Source: Rubrobacter sp.
Lineage (GTDB): Bacteria; Actinomycetota; Rubrobacteria; Rubrobacterales; Rubrobacteraceae
NCBI GenBank assembly: GCA_016781775.1
Contig: JADDPR010000311.1
Span: 1 to 16,928, forward strand
Length of the DNA stretch: 16,928 nt
Direction: 5' to 3'
Shown here: positions 8,189 to 16,928 of the stretch, piece after piece
Numbering within the stretch: the first letter of the stretch is position 1
How the letters are laid out: each line of letters starts with the position of its first letter
Notes under the pieces: model-generated
What the model was told of the DNA's origin: nothing
The model's database searches: none
What the model saw: only the letters and a program-made list of their open reading frames with translations
Program-made: the position numbers and the translations under genes

Positions 8189-8336
8189 GCTGTCGGCTCT
8201 CGGCCTTCGGCGGGCTGCGGAGCACGCGGCGAGTCGCCGGTAGCGGCGGCATAAAGGGCACGATGAGTGTCGGAGGTTTCGGTGGCGGACCGGAACGAGG
8301 AGCCGATGGCTGACGGCTAAGGGCTGTAAGCTGCCG
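8189..8336 (+). repeat. Two degenerate heptamer-repeat tracts
   Basis: Within the comF-hpf gap, two tracts read in the same 7-base phase. Tract 1 (8189-8209) is GCTGTCG, GCTCTCG, GCCTTCG. Tract 2 (8302-8336) is GCCGATG, GCTGACG, GCTAAGG, GCTGTAA, GCTGCCG. The shared pattern is GCYNNNG. Between them is a small hairpin CGGCG-AGT-CGCCG (8227-8239) without a T-run. The function is unknown. Degenerate heptads of this style could be a dispersed intergenic repeat. Confidence 0.4.
8263..8313 (+). CDS. Possible 16-residue leader peptide upstream of hpf
   Basis: A very short frame (ATG at 8263, TGA at 8311-8313) encodes MSVGGFGGGPERGADG. It is preceded four bases upstream by AAAGGG (8253-8258), a fair Shine-Dalgarno. 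It ends 39 bases before the hpf ATG. It has no recognisable family and its Gly-rich content may simply reflect GC-rich DNA, so it is weakly supported. Confidence 0.15.
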   Translation: MSVGGFGGGPERGADG

Positions 8337-8352
8337 ACCGAAGGGAGGCGCG

Positions 8353-8934
8353 ATGGACGTGGCGATCAAGGGCCGGAACATCCCGGTGACGGAGGCCCTG
8401 GAGAGGTACGCGAGGGAGAAGGTCGAGCGCGTCGTCAAGTTCTTCGACGACGACGGAAGCTCGTCGAAGGTCGAGGTCGAGCTCTTGCACGAGCGTAATC
8501 CCTCGATCTCCCAGCCCGAGGTCGCCGACGCGACGCTCTTCGTCGGCGGGACGGTCATGAAGGCCCGGGAGGCCTCTGGGGACATGTACGCCTCGATAGA
8601 CCTGATGGCCGACAAGCTGATGCGCCAGGTCAGGCGTTACCGCGGGCGCCAGCTTGATCGCTGGCAGGGCCAGAGGGAGCGGCGCGCGGCCGGGGAGGCG
8701 CCGCCCGCCGGGTCGGAGGGCGCGGAGGAGGAAGAGGCGACCACGGACCTCGAGGCGCGCATCGTGAGGACGAAGCAGTTCCAGATGAAGCCGATGGGTG
8801 CGGAGGAAGCGGCCATGCATATGGAGCTTCTGGACCACGACTTCTTCGTGTTCACGAGTGCTGAGACGGGTGATATAAATGTGTTGTACAGGCGTCGCGA
8901 TGGCGACTTCGGGCTTATAGAGCCCGCGAGATAA
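8353..8934 (+). CDS. hpf: Long-form ribosome hibernation promoting factor
   Basis: A 193-residue cytoplasmic ribosome-associated protein. Long HPF binds the decoding region of the 30S subunit and, through its C-terminal domain, dimerises 70S ribosomes into inactive 100S particles under starvation or stress. The N-terminal domain (about 1-100) begins 'MDVAIKGRNIPVTEALERYAREKVERV', shows the 'MYASIDLMADKLMRQVRRYR' helix and ends in a basic stretch. An acidic linker (about 118-133) follows. The C-terminal dimerisation domain (about 134-191) reads 'IVRTKQFQMKPMGAEEA' and then 'VLYRRRDGDFGLIEP', both strong long-HPF signatures. The ATG has an excellent Shine-Dalgarno, AAGGGAGG at 8341-8348. It lies directly upstream of secA, a common arrangement in Gram-positive bacteria. 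Confidence 0.95.
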   Translation: MDVAIKGRNIPVTEALERYAREKVERVVKFFDDDGSSSKVEVELLHERNPSISQPEVADATLFVGGTVMKAREASGDMYASIDLMADKLMRQVRRYRGRQLDRWQGQRERRAAGEAPPAGSEGAEEEEATTDLEARIVRTKQFQMKPMGAEEAAMHMELLDHDFFVFTSAETGDINVLYRRRDGDFGLIEPAR

Positions 8935-8989
8935 ACGAGACGGCGGGGCGCGTCGTAGGGCGCCGTTACGCCGAGCGAGGATCCTTACT

Positions 8990-11706
<2,717 letters not shown>

Positions 11707-11707
<1 letters not shown>

Positions 11708-12798
11708 TGCCCGAGATCAACGAAAAGGCGACCGAGCTAGAGGGGCGTCTCGCCGAGCTCGAAGACTTCTTCGACGTGGAGGAGTTGAGGCGCTCGTCGG
11801 AGAGGCTCTCCGGCGAGATGAGCCGCCCCGGGTTCTGGGACGATCAGGAGGGGGCCAGGGAGGTGACCGCGGAGTTCTCGCGGGTCCAGAACCGCCTCAA
11901 GCTCCTCGAAGACGTGCGCACGCGCCTCGACGACACCGGGGAGATCCTGGAGCTCTCCGAGGGGGACGAGGAGCTTCTCGGGGAGGTCGGCGAGGAGCTC
12001 GGGCGGATCGAGCGCGTCCTGGAGGAGCAGGAGGTCGCCAGGCTCTTCTCCGGCGAGTACGACGAGGGGCCCGCGATCCTCACGATAAACTCCGGAGCCG
12101 GCGGCGTGGATTCCCAGGACTGGGCGGAGATGCTCGCCCGGATGTACCGCCGGTGGGCCGAGCGGCGCGGTTACGCCCTGGAGACCATCGAGTACACCGA
12201 AGGGGAGGAGGCCGGCATCAAGAGCGCCACCTACTCCGTCTCCGGCGAGTTCGCCTTCGGCTTGTTGTCGGCGGAGCGCGGCGTTCACAGGCTCGTCCGC
12301 ATAAGTCCGTTCGACGCGGGGGGAAGGCGGCACACGAGCTTCGCCTCGGTCGCGGTCGCGCCGGTCGTCGGGGACGCGGTGGAGGTCGAGGTCGACGAGA
12401 AGGACTTGAAGGTCGACACCTACCGGGCCTCTGGGGCCGGCGGGCAGCACGTCAACAAGACGGACTCGGCGGTCAGGATCACGCACCTCCCCACCGGGAT
12501 CGTGGTGCAGTGCCAGAACGAGCGGAGCCAGCACCAGAACCGCGAGGTCGCGATGCGGGTCCTGCGGGCACGCCTCTTCGAGCTCGAACGGGAGAAGCGC
12601 CAGCGGGAGATTGCGGCGCAGAGCGGGGAGAAGGCGGACATCGAGTGGGGATCGCAGATCCGCTCGTACGTCCTCCATCCTTACAAGATGGTCAAGGACC
12701 ACCGCAATGGCGAGCAGACCGCCGACGTCGACCGCGTCCTCGACGGGGAGCTCGACGCCCTGATCTACGCCTACCTCAAGAGCCGCACCGCTGTTTAG
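11707..12798 (+). CDS. prfB: Peptide chain release factor 2
   Basis: This is class I release factor RF2, which recognises UAA and UGA and triggers peptide release on the ribosome; 363 residues. The codon-recognition tripeptide SPF is at 200-202 ('RISPFDAGGRRHTS'), which separates RF2 from RF1. The peptidyl-transferase-centre GGQ motif is at 245-247 in 'ASGAGGQHVNKTDSAVRI'. An N-terminal coiled-coil region spans about 1-110. GTG at 11707 is chosen because it overlaps the secA TAG stop by one base and gives the expected family length; the open frame continues upstream inside secA but has no homology there. The in-frame stop and +1 programmed frameshift that autoregulate prfB in E. coli near codon 25 are absent: the frame is continuous. 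Confidence 0.96.
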
Positions 12799-12823
12799 AT
12801 TCTTCGGCAGGCTCCTCGGCTTC

Positions 12824-13510
12824 GTGCTGCTCGTCGGGGTCGTCCTCGTCGTCGGCACGTACACCTTCTTGCCGCCCCTCCTCGAGGGCTACGTCGCCCG
12901 GAACGTGCAGGACCGGATGGGCCTTGCGGAGACCCCGGAGGTGGACCTGACGAGCGACCCGGCCCCGCTTATGCTCCTGGGCCGGTTCTCCGACGGGCGG
13001 GTGGTGCTGCCGTCCGCCTCGGCGGGCAACGTGCGCCCCGACGAGGCCACGATAGACCTCGACCCCTTCGACGTGGACGTACGGGAGAGCGTAAGCAGTG
13101 GCGGCCTCCAAACGCAAGCGCCGGTCACGGGCGATCTACGCCTGGAGCTCTCGGAGGCCGAGGTGAACCGCATCGCAAGCTCACAGGTGACCACGTTCCC
13201 GATCACGGGCGTGGATCTGAGAAAGGGGAGCGTCCTCGTGAACTCCGAGGTCTACGTTCTGGGTGTCCCGCTGCCGGTCGGCGTCGAGGGGGGCGTGGAG
13301 GTGCAGGACAACGCTCTTGTTTTCCTGCCGTCGGGAGTGGAGGCGTTCGGGGCGACGGTGCCGGAGGGTGTAGCCGCCGAGCTCCTCGGGGGGACGAGCT
13401 TCGTTTATCCTTTGGGAGAGCAGTTCGGCGGAAGCGTGGTGACCGGCGTCGCGCTTCGGGAGGATTGGGTCGTCCTTACCGGGGAGCTCGGGGCCCTGCC
13501 GGTTGGGTAG
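12824..13510 (+). CDS. DUF2993 (LmeA-like) membrane-anchored or exported protein
   Basis: A 228-residue protein with an N-terminal hydrophobic helix (about 1-17, 'LLVGVVLVVGTYTFLPPLL') and an extracytoplasmic beta-rich domain. The pattern 'NVQDRMGLAETPEVDL...LMLLGRFSDGRVVLP' followed by 'GDLRLELSEAEVNRI' resembles DUF2993 proteins, a mostly actinobacterial and cyanobacterial family that includes mycobacterial LmeA, a factor for lipomannan maturation. A lipid-binding or cell-envelope role is inferred from that family only. The start is uncertain. GTG 12824 is the only standard start, but it begins inside the hydrophobic helix. The in-frame sequence upstream reads 'LFRFFGRLLGF' from a CTG at 12791 and looks like a genuine basic N-region, so initiation at CTG is possible. 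It lies 25 bases after prfB. Confidence 0.68.
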   Translation: MLLVGVVLVVGTYTFLPPLLEGYVARNVQDRMGLAETPEVDLTSDPAPLMLLGRFSDGRVVLPSASAGNVRPDEATIDLDPFDVDVRESVSSGGLQTQAPVTGDLRLELSEAEVNRIASSQVTTFPITGVDLRKGSVLVNSEVYVLGVPLPVGVEGGVEVQDNALVFLPSGVEAFGATVPEGVAAELLGGTSFVYPLGEQFGGSVVTGVALREDWVVLTGELGALPVG

Positions 13511-13516
13511 GAGCGG

Positions 13517-13545
13517 TTGATCCCTCGTAGCACCTTTGCTATCGT
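13517..13545 (+). promoter_or_regulatory. Candidate extended -10 promoter for ftsEX
   Basis: TTGATC (13517-13522) and TATCGT (13540-13545) are spaced by 17 bases, with a TG dinucleotide at 13537-13538 forming an extended -10 (TGCTATCGT). It sits in the 188-base gap between the DUF2993-like gene and ftsE, and would give a leader of about 145 bases. The rest of the gap (13546-13698) has no convincing gene. I see only short GC-rich pairing such as CGCTG/CAGCG near 13618-13639, and no riboswitch class I recognise. Confidence 0.4.
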
Positions 13546-13698
13546 TCGCGGCGGTCGCAGGGCTTTGGAGGGGCTCTCGGTCCGCCGTGGAAGTCTACAG
13601 CCCTCCGGTACAGAATTCGCTGCGGGACCGTTACAGCGGCGCCGGCAGATCCGGGAGCACCACCTACTTCTGCCCGCCGGCCACGTTTGGAGAGCGCA

Positions 13699-14374
<676 letters not shown>

Positions 14375-14385
<11 letters not shown>

Positions 14386-15253
14386 CCTGGGATTTTTCCT
14401 GCGCGAGGCGGCGAAGAACATGCGCCTGAACGCGCTGATGAGCATCACGGCGGTTACGACGACGGCGGTCTGCGTCCTCATCCTGGGGGTGGGCCTCCTC
14501 TTCAGCGCGCACGTCGAGTCCCTTATCCGCCAGGTCGGCAAGGACGTTGCGATCACCGCCTTCTTCCCGGAGAACGCACCGAGGGAGCAGGTGGACGAGG
14601 CCCGCGCGAAAGTCGAGGGCTACCCGGAGGTAGCGGAGGTCACCTACATCTCGGAGGCCGAGGCGCTGAACCGCTTCAAGGAGACCTTCTCAGAGCAACC
14701 CAACATCTACGAGGGCATGGACCCTGGGGTGCTTCCGGCCTCGCTGGAGATACGGCTCGCCGAACCCGGGGCCTCCGATACCGTCGCTGAGAGGCTCAGG
14801 TCGGACGGGTTCGAGGGACTCAACTACCCGCAGCAGGCGATAAACCGACTGGATCAGGTCACGGGGTACGTGGTCTGGGGCCTTCGGGCGGCGACGGTGC
14901 TGTTCCTCGTAGCGAGCGTCCTGCTTATCTCCAACGCCATACGGATCTCGATCTTCGCCCGGCGCAAGGAGATAGAGGTGATGAAGCTCGTCGGGGCCTC
15001 GGACAGCTTCGTGAGGACGCCCTTCGTCCTCGAAGGGTTGGTGCAGGGTTTGGTCGGAGCTACCCTGGCCGCCCTCCTCGTGGTGTGGGGAAACGCCATC
15101 TTCGTCGAGTGGGTCCAGAACCAGATCCCGTTTATCCCCATCTCCTCGGCTGCCGTCAACACCCTCTTCGTCCTTGTACTGCTGATCGCCGTCGGCGTCC
15201 TTATCGGCGTCCTCGGCAGCTTCCTCTCCGTGCGGAGGTTCCTCAGGGTCTGA
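14375..15253 (+). CDS. ftsX: Cell division protein FtsX
   Basis: This is the membrane partner of FtsE; 292 residues with the expected four-helix topology. TM1 is about 22-44, followed by an extracellular domain (about 50-165) that in other species contacts peptidoglycan hydrolases or their regulators. TM2 is about 168-190, TM3 about 219-240 and TM4 about 263-284. The N-terminal 'FFLREAAKNMRLNALMSITAVTTTAV' and the post-TM2 'RISIFARRKEIEVMKLVGAS' are strong family signatures. ATG 14375 lies within the end of ftsE (11-base overlap), so the two are translationally coupled and probably made in a fixed ratio. The partner hydrolase is not in the window. Confidence 0.96.
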
Positions 15254-15266
15254 GCGCGAAGCGCTC
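15252..15266 (+). terminator. Hairpin at the ftsX stop (weak terminator candidate)
   Basis: A perfect 6-bp stem GAGCGC/GCGCTC with a GAA loop starts within the ftsX TGA stop codon. It has no T-run after it, so it is not a canonical intrinsic terminator; it could protect a 3' end or be incidental. The following gap (15267-15410) holds a second short hairpin, AGCGC-CGTG-GCGCT (15316-15329), and no gene. Confidence 0.3.
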
Positions 15267-15334
15267 GAACCGGTGGTCGCCATTCCGGCTCCTTTGGTTG
15301 GGCGTTGGAGGGCGCAGCGCCGTGGCGCTTCGGC

Positions 15335-15364
15335 TTGGAATAGGGGCGTTCCCGGAGCTATGAC
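15335..15364 (+). promoter_or_regulatory. Weak candidate promoter upstream of rnr
   Basis: TTGGAA (15335-15340) and TATGAC (15359-15364) are spaced by 18 bases; each hexamer matches 4 of 6 consensus bases. It lies about 50 bases before the leader hairpin of rnr. Support is limited to this pattern and position. Confidence 0.25.
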
Positions 15365-15410
15365 CGGAAGGACCAAACGGCCGAGATGGTGATTAGTCCG
15401 GCGGCTCTTA

Positions 15411-15450
15411 GATGGTAGACTCAGGACGTGTTGTCCTCGAGTCTACCATC
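15411..15450 (+). promoter_or_regulatory. Strong inverted repeat / leader hairpin at the rnr start
   Basis: A perfect 12-bp outer stem (GATGGTAGACTC at 15411-15422 with GAGTCTACCATC at 15439-15450) continues into a 5-bp inner stem (AGGAC 15423-15427, GTCCT 15433-15437). There is a single bulged C at 15438 and a GTGTT loop (15428-15432). The ATG at 15412 lies in the 5' arm, and the ATG at 15460 is nine bases past the 3' arm. The tract after the stem (CCTTCTTCC) is pyrimidine-rich but not a clear T-run, so a translational control element, RNase target or protein-binding operator seems as likely as a terminator. Confidence 0.6.
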
Positions 15451-15459
15451 CCTTCTTCC

Positions 15460-16928
15460 ATGATTCTTCCGGCGCAACTGGTTCGTAGGGGCAAGTATTC
15501 GGTCGCGGATCCGCTGTTCGTGGATGAGCGGCGTCCGGTGCTGGTCGCGCGCAAGCTGAGGCGCGGGGCGGAGGCGGGGGACATCGTGCTCGTGAACGTC
15601 CGCGAGAAGGGGCGTTCCCTGCGCGGCGAGGTGACGAAGGTTCTCGGCTCTCCGGACGATCCGCGCAACGTCTACGACGCCCTGTTCGCCTCCATCGAGA
15701 CCTCGCGGAGCTTCTCGCCGAAGGTCGAGGAGGAGGCCGTCACGGCTTCCCGCAAGGACGTCGGGAAGCGGGAGGACCTGCGGGGGCTGCCGACCGTCAC
15801 CATCGACGGCTCGGACGCGAAGGACTTCGACGATGCGATCTCCATCGAGTGCATCGAGGACGAGGGCTACCGCGTCTGGGTCCACATCGCGGACGTGACC
15901 CATTACGTGCGGCCGGGGACGAGGCTCGACCGAGAGGCGATGAGGCGGGGCAACTCGGTCTACCTCCCCGGTACGGTCGCCCCTATGCTTCCGCGCGCCC
16001 TTTCGGAGGACGCGTGCTCCTTGAGGCCCGGCGAGGAGAAGGCGGCGGTGACGGTGGAGATGGAGGTGTCGGCCTCCGGGGAGACCAGGAGTAGCCGCTC
16101 GTACCGCAGCCTGATCAAGAGCGACGCCCGCCTGACCTACGGTGGGGTCGACGCTTTCTTGCGCGGCGAGGGCGAGGTCATGGAGCCCGAGTTGGTGCGG
16201 GAGGCTTACGAGCTCTCCCGCCGGCTGAAGACGCGGGCGGCGGTGCGCGGCAAGCTCGAGCTTGGGGGGCGCGAGCCCGAGTACGAGGTCGACGAGCGCG
16301 GGGTGCCCATCGCATCGGGGGTACGCCGGTCGACGCCCGCGCGGGAGCTTATCGAGGAGCTCATGATCCTGGCGAACGAGGCCGTCGCCCGGGAGATCCG
16401 GGGCAGGGACGGCGCGGTCTACCGGGTACACGAGAGGCCGGACGACGAGGATATGGAGAAGCTCGCCACGCGGCTCGGGGCCATCGGGGTCGACGCGGAG
16501 CCCACGCCGGAGAACCTCGGTACGATCTCCCAGCAGGCCAAGAACGACGCCGTGAACTACCTGATCCTGCGCTCCCTCCCGCGTGCCTTCTACTCGCCGG
16601 CGAGCCTCGGGCACTACGGGCTCGCGCTGGAGAACTACACGCACTTCACGAGCCCCATCCGCCGCTACTCCGACGTGCTGGTGCACCGGGCACTTCTCGG
16701 CGAGGAGGCGCCGCAGGATGCCACCGCGGCGGCGGGCGAGGTCTCCGAGCGCGAGTGGAAGAGCACGGTCTGCGAGCGCACCGCCGACCAGTACACGCTT
16801 ATGTGGTTGATGCGGGATCGCGTTGGTGACTCGCTGGAAGGGACGGTGGTGAGCACCGCCGCCTTCGGGCTGTTCGTGGAGCTGGAGACGGGGGCGACGG
16901 GGCTCGTGCACGTCAGCAAGCTGCCGGG
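15460..16928 (+). CDS. rnr: RNase R / RNB-family 3'-5' exoribonuclease (3' partial)
   Basis: This is an RNase II/R family hydrolytic 3'-5' exoribonuclease that degrades structured RNA, often with SmpB-tmRNA in quality control. The frame runs off the window end after 489 visible residues. The RNB catalytic motif 'TIDGSDAKDFDDAIS' has the metal-binding set D116, D122, D124, D125. 'VHIADVTHYV' (141-150), 'YRVHERPDD' (321-329) and 'HFTSPIRRYSDVLVHR' (395-410) confirm the family. An S1 domain begins near 457 ('GDSLEGTVVSTAAFGLFVEL'). Only one cold-shock-like domain (about 10-65) precedes the RNB domain; the usual N-terminal helix-turn-helix and first cold-shock domain are absent. ATG 15460 gives a plausible N-terminus. 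An alternative in-frame ATG at 15412 would add 16 residues, and an in-frame TAG at 15409 bars anything longer. Neither has a clear Shine-Dalgarno. Confidence 0.92.
   Translation, partial: MILPAQLVRRGKYSVADPLFVDERRPVLVARKLRRGAEAGDIVLVNVREKGRSLRGEVTKVLGSPDDPRNVYDALFASIETSRSFSPKVEEEAVTASRKDVGKREDLRGLPTVTIDGSDAKDFDDAISIECIEDEGYRVWVHIADVTHYVRPGTRLDREAMRRGNSVYLPGTVAPMLPRALSEDACSLRPGEEKAAVTVEMEVSASGETRSSRSYRSLIKSDARLTYGGVDAFLRGEGEVMEPELVREAYELSRRLKTRAAVRGKLELGGREPEYEVDERGVPIASGVRRSTPARELIEELMILANEAVAREIRGRDGAVYRVHERPDDEDMEKLATRLGAIGVDAEPTPENLGTISQQAKNDAVNYLILRSLPRAFYSPASLGHYGLALENYTHFTSPIRRYSDVLVHRALLGEEAPQDATAAAGEVSEREWKSTVCERTADQYTLMWLMRDRVGDSLEGTVVSTAAFGLFVELETGATGLVHVSKLP

Noticed and set aside
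15254..15411. tRNA or small RNA gene in the ftsX-rnr gap
   Set aside because: The short hairpins do not build a cloverleaf and there is no T-loop consensus; a longer ncRNA cannot be supported by eye.

Overview
The window is a GC-rich bacterial chromosome segment. Every supported gene lies on the + strand, and the genes are tightly packed. The content points to a high-GC actinobacterium; a Rubrobacter-like lineage is my best guess. This rests on the mix of nuoJKLMN, the run hpf-secA-prfB-ftsE-ftsX-rnr, a DUF2993-type membrane-anchored protein and frequent GTG/TTG starts. It is inferred from gene content and sequence style only, with no database search.

Region 1 (1-5741) is the distal part of a respiratory complex I operon: nuoJ (5' end outside the window), nuoK, nuoL, nuoM and nuoN. 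The genes overlap or abut by 0-8 bases, so they are almost certainly translated from one message. Together they encode the membrane arm, with the three antiporter-like proton channels NuoL, NuoM and NuoN. A sugar-1-phosphate nucleotidyltransferase with a left-handed beta-helix tail follows after 12 bases and may be co-transcribed.

Region 2 (6855-8352) is a small accessory stretch. It has a Uma2-family nuclease-like protein with its own plausible promoter and a strong ribosome binding site. A ComF-family phosphoribosyltransferase follows, broken by a frameshift into two overlapping pieces. Next comes a 170-base intergenic region holding two degenerate heptamer tracts, a small hairpin and a possible leader peptide.

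Region 3 (8353-16928) is a housekeeping block: long-form hibernation factor hpf, the Sec translocase motor secA, release factor 2 prfB, a DUF2993-like secreted or membrane-anchored protein, the division ABC pair ftsE/ftsX, and an RNase R-like exonuclease cut by the window end. SecA has lost the usual fourth ligand of its C-terminal zinc motif. The RNase R-like protein has an unusually short N-terminus, and a very strong hairpin covers its possible start codon.

I do not see a clearly new biological system here. The observations most worth checking are the rnr leader hairpin, the short RNase R architecture, the split comF, the altered SecA zinc tail and the non-canonical channel segment in NuoM.
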